NCBI GenBank assembly: GCA_028564675.1
Contig: JAOVVO010000082.1
Span: 1 to 64,000 of the forward strand
Length of the DNA: 64,000 bases
DNA from: Onchocerca lupi
Lineage: Eukaryota > Nematoda > Chromadorea > Rhabditida > Onchocercidae
Direction: 5' to 3'
Made by a program: the position numbers and the translations under genes. Of the stretch, positions 12,301 to 25,560 are shown one piece after another (within the stretch, counting starts at the first letter, position 1; each line of letters opens with the position of its first letter). The notes below the pieces were generated by a model, which was not told where the DNA came from, did not search any database, and saw only the letters and a list, made by a program, of their open reading frames with translations.

Positions 12301-13908
12301 TATTTATTAATTCCAACCTAAGTTTTAGCTAAGAATTCATCAAAGCTAATTAATTATTTTCATTATGTGTTTTTTTTTCCTTTTAAAGAATAAATAAAAT
12401 ATTTTTCATTTCCATTGCTTTCAATGATTAATTATTTGTCAAAAACAAAAAAAAAAAAAATGTACTTTTTTGTCAGAAAAAAATTTTATGAATGAATGAT
12501 TATAAATTTATAATTCATTTTCACTTTTTTTTGCCTAAAATTTTGAATTTTTCCACCGGATAAAATTAAATTGCAACAATATAAATGAATTTTGTTGATT
12601 TTAGTCTGAAAAACATTCTAAGATTTTTTTAGCGAAAAGAATTTGAATGGAAATTTTTAGTTTATTCAAATTTTATAGTTGAAATGATTTAAAAAAGAAA
12701 AAAAAATGAAGAAAAATTCAGATAAAATCATGCAAATTAGTAATAATAATAATGATGAAAAAAGAAAAAAAAAAAACTTTTGTTAGAAAAAGTACAGCAA
12801 AATTAGCTGATCGTATTAAAAAAAAAAAAAAAGTAACATAAATGCATTCAAAACAATGAAACATTAGCATTTTATAATTTTATTGAACAAAATTTTAAAA
12901 ATTTGCCCGAATTATCTTATCGATTTTCCAAAAAATGAAATATTTTTGGAAAATTAGATATTTGATATTTTCAAAAAATTTGCAATAATATAAAAATAAC
13001 ATGAATTATCGTAGCATTTAAGCATTTGAATGATATCAAATATTATCAGTTTCATGTTGAAATAAAATAAAAAAAAAAAAAGTTAAAATAGTTAACAATA
13101 TAAAATATAACTTTAAAATGATGAAAAAATTTATTACAAATTATATCATGAATTATGATAATCAATTATTACAACATTAATAAATTCAAATCAAATGAAC
13201 AATCAATATTTGAAATTTTACGATTTCATATAGTTATGAAAATATTTGATATAAAATATTAATTTCTAAACTTAGTTTATTAGTATTTTGATAATTAATT
13301 AAATCATTTAATGTTCAAAAAAAAAAGTAAGTCTCAGTTCAACATTCATAATAATTCTTAGTTTCACAAAAAAAAAAAAAAAAAAAATCCGCTTATTTAG
13401 CAATCTTTATACTTCAATATATGATTAATTAATTCTGGCACAAGTTAAACTAATTAAGCAAAGCAATACGTAGATGAACTTGAACAAGCAGTAATATTTA
13501 AAAAATTCATAAAAATTTATTAAAAATAACATAAAACTTTCAAAACGATTATCATACTTTTGATAACATTTTGAGCCTATTTTAAAATTATTTTGGATGC
13601 CAATTGATTTAATAGGATTAATTAGTTAAGAAAATTAAGCAATTAATTTTATATTCAAAATAAACTGAATAACTTGTATTGCAATCAAAATTTTCTCATT
13701 ACTAATGTTAAAATTGAAATTATTACTTAATATATTTAATAGAAAATTTACTAATTGACGTAATTACATAAAATTAATGCATTAAAACTTAAATTCTAAT
13801 TTTATTCCTTCAGGAAAAAATTCTTTTTTGACTTTTTAAATTTTGATAAAAACTTAAAATTTTAGAAAATTTTTCATTTTATTAAAATTCATCATTTAAT
13901 TTAAAAAT

Positions 13909-13939
<31 letters not shown>

Positions 13940-16900
13940 GTAAAAGTATGAAATCACAAACATCAGAAAATTGTAATTATATGCTGACAAAATTTAAATG
14001 TATTTTAAAATAAAATTGATGATAGTTAATTTGAAACATTTGCTTTTCTTGAAATATTCGTAATTGATATATGATATCGATTTCGATAATCATTTCTCTT
14101 TAAACAATCAAAAATATAGCTTAAATCAAATCAAAATTGTAAAATATTAGTCTTGGATAAGGGAATATCAGCAAAAATGTAATATTTCTTGAATTTAATA
14201 ATAAGATTATTAGCATGAAAATTATATAAATGAATTATGTACTTTAAGGCTTTTAAGCATTTCAAGGACCTATTTTGAGAAACTTAAAACTTTCAAGCAT
14301 TTTATGGCCCTATTTGATAAACTTTAAGCTTTTAAGCGGCCTTATTTGTTTACGTTAAAAACATTTCTATTGCCAAGTGTGTTTCATTAGCTTTTCCATG
14401 CCACTAATTTTTAAAAATTACAGTCATAACTAAGAATTATTTTGTCAAGATAAATTAATTGTGCTATTTTATTGAAATAAAAAAAAAAAAAAAATATGAC
14501 CTATGATTTGATCTAAAATATATGATCTAAAATATGATCTATAAAATGTAAGCCATAATTTATAATTTAATGCTTCATTGTTTTTTTTTTTTTTTCTCCT
14601 TTACACTAATGCTCAATTCTTCAGTCAATTTGGTATTTGAAAAAAACGAATTAAGAAAAAGTTTGTATTTAATTAATTAATTAACAATTGATAAATTGAA
14701 AAAAAAAAGAAAAAAAAAACTTTCCAACATCAAATGGATAGCATTTTTGAAATGGAACAGAAGAAAAAACAAAAGAAAAAAAAAAGGTAGCGAAAAGTTT
14801 TTTCGTTGACAAACTTTTTTCAATCAATTTAAATTAAATCTACATGATAGACTACTTTTTTTTTCTTTTTTTTTTTTTTTTTTCATATATATAATTTCAG
14901 ATTGCTTCATAAAATATGCATGAATGAAAATTTTTAAATTAAAATAAAATTATTAATTAAATTTCATGCTAAAATTCATATCTAATAGTATAAATTCAAA
15001 TTTCATAGCTATATTTTAAGCAATAAAAATTTTTATGATAGCAATTAATTCAAATGCTTAAAATTTATTAATTTCATAATTCGTATTTTTCATTTTATTC
15101 GAAATTTCTTGCTAAGCAAATATGACAAAAAAAAAAAATTAGAAAATAATAAATAAAATTTTGGCAATTTCTTACTTTCTATATTTATCATTTTATCATT
15201 TAACAATTCTTTCAAACTATTTTCGATAGTTATCACTGATATAAATTAATGATAAAATAGAAAATCAAAAAAAAAAAAAAAAAGTAAATTGCCAAAATTT
15301 TATTTGTTACATTTTCAATAAATCGATTGAAGGCCGCATTCAAAGGAAATCAAAAAAAAAAAAAAAAAGAAAAAAAAAGAAAGAATGAAATCAATGAGCT
15401 AAAAATTTTTTGACATACGAAATAAATGATATAAGAAATGATTAAATTTTCAAGAAAGGAAATTGAAATGATGAATGGATTAGGTTAGGCATGATTGATA
15501 AATTAAAACAAGCTGAACGAAAATAAACTTGAAGAAAAGTAAATTGAATTTGACAGCAAATGATCTGAAATCGCAATCTATTTGCTATGAAGTTTTTGAA
15601 AAAAAAGAAAAAAAAAAAAAGAAAAAGTGGAAAATAAAGATTATCTAGTAGGAAAATGAATTTTTTTTTTCTTTTTCATTTCTAATTACTAACTGGTAAG
15701 TTAAGTCTTTTTTTTTTTTTTTCCTACTGCTAAGCGTCAAAAAGATGAAGAAGTCGTAAATTTTGCGTCTAAAATTTGATAAAAGATGAAATTGGCGAAA
15801 ACGGCAAAACGTTTCATTTGATTGATGTCAAAAGTATCATTAGCAAAATTTAATTATTACAATTTTCGTCAAATATAAGCGAGAAAAAAAGAAGAAAAAA
15901 AAAAAAAAAGAATTTACTAAAATTTATTTATCTATGCTACTAGCAGAGCTAGGAAATAATAAACGAACAAGAATGCTAAATGGGAAGCATCAATGGAAAT
16001 AAATTGATTTCTGCTTTATTTTCATTCCATTAATGACTAATATATTCAAATAAATTATTTAAACTAATTTAATTAGGAAAAAAAAAGAAAGAAAAATTAA
16101 AATGACAAAAATTTGATTTTCTCTTTTTTTTTCTTTTTTTTTAAAATTTTGACTTCCTGACTTTTAAAAAAATTCTTAGAAAAACTCATATGTGGTTTTA
16201 ATTTTTTTTTTTTCTAGATTTGATCTTACTTGGGCTAAAAAATTTAAAAAAAAAAAAAAGAAATTTTGAGCACAAAATTATATATTTCAATTTTTTTGTA
16301 TAAAAAATTTGTCAAAAATATAATTTAATTTTTTCTCAGATTAAAATGATCATTTAAATAAATTAAAGAAACAATAATTTTCAACTAATGTCACTTCTTA
16401 TTTCTTCAACCACAAAATTTCTAAATAGATTATCGAGTGATTAATCTGAAGTGGAAATTTAAAAAAAAAAAAAAAAAATAGGAAAAATATTTGAAATTAA
16501 AAAAAATTCAGAATATATAATTAATGCTTGATAAAAGTCAAATTAAATATGCAATTATGCAAAAATTTTACGAGTCGAAAGGTAGCTAAGCATAAATTTA
16601 TGTTAGGCAATAATTAAGCGCTAATTAAGCACTGATTTATTCAATTTTCCGATGCAATTATTAATTTAAATTTACTGGAATGACGTCATGAATTTATTAA
16701 TATCTACTCAAGAATCATCAACACAACTTGTTTTGTTAGAGCTTAAGAAAAAATATAATAATTTAATTTGAAGCAATTCTTAGTTTAACTAATATTTGAC
16801 CTGTTTTATGAAAAAAAAAAAAAAAAAAAAAAATAATTCTTTGACCTCTATAAACTATCTGAATATAATTGGATTTTAGTTAAATTTGTCATAAATCATT

Positions 16901-19900
16901 TCTCTAATCTTGCTAATATATGATACATTCAAAAAATTTGATTATCAAAATATGTAGAATATACAATTATCATTTACTGATTAAACTATCACAACTTACT
17001 GATCTATCATCTGATCATAACCTGCTAATCTATCATTTGATCATTTGTTGACCTATCCCAATTGTTTTTTTAATCACTTATCACTTAATTAAATCAGCTA
17101 ATCATTGAATCACTCAAATATCATCAAGTTCTCATTTTAGTTATAAAATAATTCACAAAATATTCCTTCTCGAATAATTTCTGAAAATTTTTTTGGATAA
17201 AATATCATTCATCATTTCTAAGACATTCAAAAAAAAAAAAAAAACAAAAACAAAACAACAGAAAAATTTGAAAACTAATAAAATTTTTCGCAAATTCTTT
17301 CGCAAAAAATGTTTTTTAAAAGAGAAAAAATTTCTCGTTCAAAAACATACTTAACAATCAACCTATAAAATATGCATAACAAAATAGATGAAAGCAAAAA
17401 TTTTACATCATTTGATGTTCAATTTTTCTTTTCATTTCCGTTTTTTCTTCTTTTTTTTTTTTTCTTTCTTTTTCAATTTTCGAATATTTTCCAACAATTT
17501 TCCGGATAAGCATTAATCGGATGAATGCATCATATGAGTGAAAAAAAAAAAAAAAAGGAAAAAAGAAAAATAATTGACATGAAAGAATGTTAGTTAAAGA
17601 ACTAACTTAATTGTTTGTTAATCAAGCATGAAAAAAAAAAAAAAAAAAAACTTGGTCAATTTTTGGCTTCATTGAGCATTCCAGAAAAAAAAAAAAAGAA
17701 AAATAAAGTATTAATTTTAATATTAGAACGAAAAAAAAAAGTATGTTAAAAAATAATATTCACAAGTAACTTTTTTCTCTTTTTTTTTTTTTTTTTTTAC
17801 ATAATTTTATTCCATTTTAATAGGATTTAAAATGATGTTATAATTATTTCTCCAAATTTTGATCAGATTAATTTAAGCAAAAATACGAAATTCTCTGAAT
17901 AGTATTATAATTAATTTATTAAAAATAATAATAATAATCATACATAATTTCTCTCTATTTAAGTAATTTTTCTATTCAAATTTGAAATTTCAGTTATGCG
18001 AAAGTTATTTTTCAAAATTTTCACCAGATTAATTAAGTTAAAGTAAGAAATTCTTAATGTTTGTTGAGAATAATTAGGAATAATGAATACTTTTTTTTTT
18101 TAAGATCTTTTTCTAAAATAATCAAACATTTTTGAGGAATTGAAATAGAAGAAATCAAAAAAATGATCTTCTTAAGAATTTCCATATTAAACAAAATTTT
18201 TGAATACAAATTTATAGAAATTAAGTTTTCTCTTTGACAAGACAAAGATCAGAAAACAACTAACAATTGCTAATTTAAACATTTTTGCATATCTTTCATT
18301 AAATAAAAAGAAAATCATAATAAAAGAAATAAAATCGTACTGCTCAGTATCCGAATGAGTGATAAGCGATGATAAAGAGGATGATCGACGACTACCAGTT
18401 TTCCCAAAACTGCTTGAGAGATCTGAAAAAATGATAAAATCATACAGATGATTGAAATTAATCATTTTAGTCGAAAAAACTATCCTTATGCTTTCAGATT
18501 ATATAATATTCATTTATATATATATATATATAAAATATATTATTCATTAAAATATATATTATATATCGGACAATTTCCATACTATGCATATAAATGATAA
18601 ATACAGTACTCTCCGCATAGTAGTCGAAATACACACAGTATTAGGTAAATTATAATTACAGTATTCCTACAGTACCCTCTGAACGAATTAAATATCTGCT
18701 GTACGTTTAACATCAATTACTTATGACTGGTAATGTTGGTAATACAATATAATTTAAATTTAATGCAAATTTTTTCGAATTTGAAATAAGTTTTTATTTT
18801 CAAATTTGAAGTATTACAACTGTATTAAAATATATCATACGCATAGTAAATATAATACTAATTTATAAGTATTAAAATTATATATACATACTGTATACAA
18901 ATGGATTTCTGATTACCAAATGCATATTCACTGGTTGACAATAAAATTTTCAAATTACCTTAATTAATAAGTAATTTAAAAACATTTTTTCCATGTTGAA
19001 GTGACTGTTATTTAATTTTAATTCAACTTTCAATATTAAAAAGCCATACACTAAATTGAATAAAAAACAAAAAATTATGAATGATAAATAAGCAAATCAA
19101 TGATTATAACTGATAAATGAAAAAAAAAGTTTGACGATCATTTGCTTATCACTAAGGTTAACTTTGTTAATTTAACAGTTAATACTAACAATCCTATCTA
19201 TATCAATCAGAATCGAAATTTTAAAATGAAACTAAAAATAATTGCAAATAATAAGGATTTATAATCAAGCAAAAAACTATAAAGTAAAAATGTTGCTAAA
19301 TTATTTCCCTAAAAAAAAAAAAAAAAAAAAAAAAAACAAAAGTTAATAATTTCTTAATGATGAGCAACGTAATATCTGGAATTCAATATTTATGCATAAT
19401 TACAGCTTATGCGAAAAATTTCGCTAATTATAATTCTATACCACCTGCTTCAATGAATTTTGCAATCGAGCGATTGCAAAGAATTTTTAATTGTTTATAA
19501 AATTAAAAGTGTAAATATATATAATTTGTCTCAAAATACATTTTTTCCAGGTATTGATAGAGTAATACAATTTTCGTATGCTTTTTTAAAAAGTTAGACT
19601 TTTAATGAATGAAAATAGAAATTTCGCTTTTTTAAAAAAAAAAAAAAAAAAGTTGAAAGGATCTAAAATGATCCGAAATATCAAAATAGAAAGAATATTA
19701 GGAAATATATGAAATTATTTTAATAACTATAATAATTTACAAAAGTATTTGAAGAAACTTGAAATATTTTTAGTAAATTATATTGAATTTTATATTATTC
19801 TTTATGTCTTTATTTTAAAATTTCAATTTATTCTCATAAACAATTCATTTGCTTGATTTAGAATATTTGTTGAAAAATTTAAAAAAAAAAACGGCTAATT

Positions 19901-22900
19901 AATTTACTTACTACATTTCGGTGGCATATAATGATCAAGCATCAATGATGATAGATTATCATCATCTTCATCATTATCCAAATAAAATGAAGCAAGTGAA
20001 TCAAGTTCAGGATAATAGTCTTTTCCTATATCACTTTGTGAGAAAGTTTCTGCTGATAATACTGATAAGCTTTTTTCATCCGCTTCTTCATCATCTTGTT
20101 TCGTACTAAAATTAAACAGACTTCGAAAAGAATAAACGTAAAAGTTCACGAAAATATTGGACACAGAATAATCGTAATATTTACAAAGAAAAAATTGTCA
20201 TAATGATATTGATAATGATGATAATTATATTGATGATAATTACAGAATTATAATTTTTGAAGCATTTTTAAAGTTATATCTCAAAAATTTTTATTGAAAG
20301 ATAGATTTCGAAAAATTAATTTCCAATAATAGAAATCTGAAAATTATTTTTTATGTAAATAATGTTATAAATCGTATATTTATATACTTTATAAATTGTT
20401 AACCAAATTATAACAAAAATTATGTTATTTATATTTAATACAGTAAATATAAGTAATAAATAAAAAAATAATTGTCATATACTAAAAATATATCAAAATT
20501 TATGAATTGTATTAATAATACTATATTTTAAATTGAAATTTATTAAATATTTTATTGAATTAAAATTTTTTATTATATAATAAGAATTATAGACATAAGA
20601 TAAATGTAACATAATTACTTAATTAATAAGATAATTATTATAAATATAAGATAAACAAAAACAGACAATGTGCTTTCTTTTTTCATATTTTTTGAATTTT
20701 TTTTTTTTTTTTGACTGATTTCAAAGCGCTCACGTTTCCGTAGAAATGCGTGATGATGATGAATTTCTTCCAGATTTCGATGAAACATATGCCAATTGTC
20801 CAGTAGTGACATATCCGTTACGTAATTTCAAATGTCGCAATTTTTTCATAAGACGCAAATGCTGCTGCTGTTTTTGTTGTTGTTGCGAAAAAAACTTTGA
20901 AGATAATTCATCATTAGCACTGTCTTCATGACCTAAGACTTATTAATATTATTATTTTTTTTTTCTCAAATGAAAGCAACTATTTCATTATATTTTATCA
21001 AAAATTCTAAAAGTAAACAAAATATTAATTTAATGAGACCTTCAACTAAACTGCAATTTCGATTTAATTTTGCGGCATATTTGAATTCTTCTTTTTCAAT
21101 GATACAGTCTTTTGCGTCACAGCTACTACTTCGCAACGATTTTGTTGAAGTGTAATCACTTATATTTTCTTTGGATTGTTCCTAAAATTTCATATTAAAT
21201 ATTCTATAAAGATAAAAATTCTATGAAAATTAAAAATCGAATTAAAATGCAGAAAAATCTTTCCAAAAACTAATATTAATATAATTATACAAAGTCATAA
21301 TTTATTTCCATGAAAACTATTTTCAAATTCTCACATAAGAAGTTTACAATAAATAGTTTAAAGTAAAAGATGAGAAGCGATTTAACGTAAGTGCTTAAGT
21401 AAATATATCTTCAACTAGAATTTTATGCAAAAATTCATCAATTCCAGGAAGAAATAAAAAATAAAAAGTTAGCTTATATTATATCTCACGAAAATAAGCA
21501 AATTAAATCACTGATGGAAATCAAATTAAAGATTAAACAATTATAGACCTTATCAGTAATAAGTGATTTTTTGATGATAGGCATGAATACTTCACTATCT
21601 TCAATATCTTCTTCACTATCCATTTCATCCATCAATATAAATTCTCGACGATTTGATGTCGTTCGGCGACAAATTTCACGACGAATTAATGAATTTAATC
21701 CAAGTTGAGGGCATGATACTGTAATAATGTTGAATTAAATGACTTATTTTATGCAAACAAATACTTGAAAAAGAAAATTGCAAAAATTTTTAACGAATAA
21801 TTTGGAATATTTCGAATTGTCAAAAAGACTTTCAACAGAGAAAGTTCGATTTTTTAAAGATACATTAGTTAATATTTAAGTTAGACACAACGATTTTGAC
21901 GATTACTTCAATTGCTTCAACTATTATGAAGTAATCTGTTTGCACAATAAAGTGTGAAATAAATTTTAACTTATAAACTTTATCATTTGCAAGTAAATGA
22001 TAATGATTAGCTCCTTAAATTAATATGAAAATATTGAAATTATTAAAAATAGAAAAGCAATGCTATTTTAAATGAGCTTACTTTTTCAAAATCTCAAAAA
22101 TTTCGCTGAATTTTCCTTAATTTTCGATCGAAAAAATGTTTTTGAAATAAAACTTACGGCTTCTTATTAAATTTGGACACTTTTGTTGACCTCTAACCCT
22201 CATTCTTGTTCCGGAATGAATTACAGCCACAGTTTCTTGTTGTTTACTACAACGTCTATCTAAATATTAAAAGATTCTTGTTTAATTCGAAAGTAAAATT
22301 ATATCTTACATTACATAATTAATTTTAAAAAAATATCTAATATAATATTTCAGTAACAATATGGTGCATCCTACAGTATTCACATATACGGTATGTCATA
22401 CAGTACTCACATATACAGTATATCCTACAGTATTCTCATAACATACAAATATGTTTCTGCTATCCGTTAGCTACCGTTTTTGCCTTATTGTTCTATCATT
22501 TCTAATTGCTATCGATTTTTGATGAGAATGATCTAAAACAAGAAGGTGCTATCTTTTTGATCGAAATATTTTCAATAGGTAATATGACAAGACATTGTTG
22601 TGCTAAGCCCCTCTTGTTAAAAAGTTCCTCAAAAGCAATCTGCTAGAAAATCAACTTGTCCAAAAAAGTGTTGTTAAAATGATAAAGATTGATAATCTTG
22701 TGTGTTATTTTTTCAAAACGAACAATTCTTATCATCCTGTTGTTCCATATCGAGAACAGTTTGTCCTTGACTTCCACGACCGCTATCGTTTGTTGATGGT
22801 GATATACCATGTCGAACTTCTATAATATAACATATTGATATACATATATGATAATTTTGGCGAAATTACACTAAGTGATAAAGATCAATAAATTTTCATA

Positions 22901-24572
22901 AGAATTTATGACTTAAGAACTTTTATTAAGACCTAATTTTGGGCTAATTAATTTCAAATAAAGTACTGAAATTTCATAAGTATACTTCTTTTTAAAATAT
23001 TCTCCAAAATGAACCTTTTGCGCTTAAATCAATGGAAGTATAAACAGGTTGATCAGCATAACCGTTGCTGGAAATTTGTTCCTCATCGACAATTTGACTT
23101 CTTTTGGATGAATACTTTCCAAAAAATGCAAGTGTCCTTCAAAAAAGCATAAATGAGAAAATATTAAAGATTGCAAAGTGATTAAAAAAAAAAAATCGAA
23201 AAATGTTTCGAAAAAAATTCAAAAAAATTTAATTTAATTGAACATTGAACAATATTTGATAACAAATTCATACTTATTCTTCAGCTTAACGATAGAAGAT
23301 CTTCTTCTTAAATTTTTTGTCTCCAACGATGAAAATGGTGACGAATTGCTTAAATGATGAGTTTTTGTTGCTATTTCACTGCCTAAAATTTTTATCATAA
23401 AATTTAGAAAATTTTCAATTCTATAATAATTTACATTTTCAGATTTTCAAGTTAAAAATTTTATGGCCTAAAATTGTCATACAGTATTCAAGAAATACTA
23501 CTGTAAATACCATTATCATTGTTTCATTACATTATCAGCTGCTTATGAACTATCAGGTCATACTGGATAAGTATTGGTATTTCGATATTTGATAATGAAT
23601 AAGAAAAATGAAACAAATCAGTAAATAAAATTAATAACAATCAGATCAATTACGAAAAATCATTCAGTTCAAATGAAAAAAACCTTGATCCGATTGCTGA
23701 TTACGAAATTCGAATGCGCTATCAGCTAACAATCTATTTTGATGTCGCAACGTTTGCAACAGTGACATTCGTCGTCGTCGTCGATACGGATACGGATTAG
23801 AAGGAATAACCAGAGATGGATCCAGATCATTGTATGTTTCGACTATAAGAGAAACAATTTTCTTTTCTTTTTTTTTTTTTTTTCTCAAAATGAAATTTGT
23901 CGAATTTTTCGATTCTTGAAAAGTTCAAATTATCAAACTTTTTAATCCAATCATTCAATTTAGAAATGAGTTTTTTTTTTTTAAATTACTTATTTGTAAT
24001 TCAAAAATTATTTACTTCCTCAATCTTATTTGTGCATTTATCAAAATTCGTTCAAACTTGTAATAATGAAGAAAAATTTATGCAAATGCGAAAGCTTATA
24101 AAGATTACCGCTTGAACTATCATGCCCAATAGAACTTAATCTTTGCCTGATAGGTACATGTTGAATTACTGGTACGCAGAATGGTTCTGAAATTAAAAAA
24201 AAAAAAAGAAGTGTTTCGGAAAAAGAAATTTAAAAATTTTGAATTATTGCCATGTTTTTCTTATTTTTTAATATCAGTATTTGAAAAGTTAAATGATTTG
24301 ACATATATTTGAGACTCTGAAAACTTTTTGAACTATTAGCCATGGAATGGATGAATAGAAAATTTTACATGTGAAAGAAGACACGTCTGAAACACGTCTT
24401 TATAAGTACCACACGTTTTAGTCGCAATAGTTGTTATGAATTTCAGTTTTACTATTACAGTAGCCTAAACTAAATCTTACCGGTAAGTGAATTGCGTGTT
24501 CTTTGAGAAGCGTAACTTTTTTGCCTCATTGAAATAGGCATTAAAGTATGCCGTCGTGGACTTGCAGTTTTG
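9160..24572 (-). CDS. Unrecognised Ser/Arg-rich protein, multi-exon gene (5' end not fixed)
   Basis: I do not recognise this family. Exons in coding order: 24481-24572, 24109-24186, 23684-23842, 23274-23382, 23015-23136, 22724-22819, 22158-22259, 21549-21718, 21040-21181, 20734-20932, 19912-20105, 18341-18422, 11964-12120; then a probable last exon at 9160-9320. The twelve junctions between the first thirteen exons keep phase and are flanked by AG acceptors and GT donors. The product is rich in Ser and Arg, with basophilic kinase-like sites: RRRRRMSL, RRRSSIVKL, RRTTS and RRSSSLSSL. It also has a Gln-rich run (QQQQKQQQ, exon 10), an acidic stretch (DNDEDDDN, exon 11) and a phosphotyrosine-like PVYTSIDL (exon 5). 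I see no enzyme motif or membrane segment here. It is probably a disordered intracellular scaffold, or the cytoplasmic tail of a receptor whose anchor may be the exon at 35630-35924. The first exon listed needs an upstream phase-2 donor, so the true start lies further 5'. Confidence 0.72.
9321..11963 (-). other. Intron of the Ser/Arg-rich gene
   Basis: AT-rich sequence with many A- and T-tracts. The only coding-like item is the 22-nt candidate microexon at 9556-9577. Nothing else stands out. Confidence 0.5.
12121..18340 (-). other. 6.2-kb intron of the Ser/Arg-rich gene
   Basis: It joins the exon ending in phase 2 at 18341 to the exon starting at 12120, and the split codon restores Gln. The interior is AT-rich with dense homopolymer tracts and one short tandem repeat at 14241-14352. 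No exon, RNA gene or transposon is apparent. Confidence 0.6.
14241..14352. repeat. Degenerate tandem repeat, period about 40 bp, three copies
   Basis: Three successive units begin ACTTTAAG or ACTTAAA, continue through TTTTAAGC or TTTCAAGC, and end near CCTATTT or CTTATTTG. They start at about 14241, 14282 and 14321. The array lies within the large intron of the Ser/Arg-rich gene. Confidence 0.75.
18590..18720. repeat. Patch rich in TACAGTA-type words
   Basis: Several ACAGTA words (ATACAGTACT, CACAGTATT, TACAGTATTCC, TACAGTACCC) cluster in about 130 bases next to a (TA)n run at 18518-18565. The patch is intronic. The same word recurs in three other intronic patches of this gene. Confidence 0.6.
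22372..22450. repeat. 27-bp tandem repeat with TACAGTA core
   Basis: Units start at 22372, 22399 and 22426, an exact 27-base period. Each begins TACAGTAT or TACAGTAC followed by TCACATATAC or TCTCATAAC. The third unit is partial. The array lies between two coding exons of the Ser/Arg-rich gene. Confidence 0.85.
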
Positions 24573-25517
24573 CTGTTTTTATCAACCATAAGCCGATACA
24601 GTATGTAGCCATTTATCATGTTCGTCATGACTTTTTGACCTACCGTTTCACTCAACCTACAGTATCCTTTAACTATTACGATAGCAAAATTTCCGCCTCT
24701 GATAAACTTCCAGGAAATATCGATACGTTAAGAAATTGATTTATCCTGTTTTTCTTATTTTTCAATATTAATATATTTGAAAAGTTAAATTTATATTCGA
24801 GATCCGGAAATTTTCAGAGCTATTAGCCTTGGAATTGATGAATGAAATTTTTACGTGAGACGTGAGATGTAAAGTGAAATTCTAACATGATATTTAAAAA
24901 AAATGAAAAATTTCATCTATAGAATTAATCTAATAAAAGTCATTCTATCTAATTCTATGCTATAAATTTATTTTAAAACTTTTTCTTAGTTTTTTTTTTT
25001 CAGTATGACCAATAATTAAAATCTAAATTTTAAGATATCTCAGAGTTTTCAAATTATACCGAATTTATTGCTCTTTTTGTGTTACAAAAATGTATACATA
25101 AAAATTCTATTTTAAAAATAATATAATTCTTTAGCATCATCAAGATTTATATTTCTCGCAAAATTGAATTCATAGAATCCAATGAATCTTAATGATTGTA
25201 CTTTTCTGGATTCCATTTCGAAAAAATTTATATCATTCATGTTAGAAAATTTAAAAAGTTAGCTTGAAGAATAGTGTTCATTATAAGGAAAGAAATTTCT
25301 CAATTAGTTCAATAATGAAAAAAAAAAAAAACTTAAATTTAAAAAAAAAAAATAAAATATAATTTTTAGCGAAACGAATACTCATTTAATAAAAGATTTG
25401 AAGATTTTTCCTATAATTTCTTTTACAATGATATGCTTAGAAAATTGAAATTTATTTGGATAAAATGAAATTTTGTACAAAAAAAAAAAAAAAAAAAAAA
25501 AAAAACATAAAAATTAA

Positions 25518-25560
<43 letters not shown>

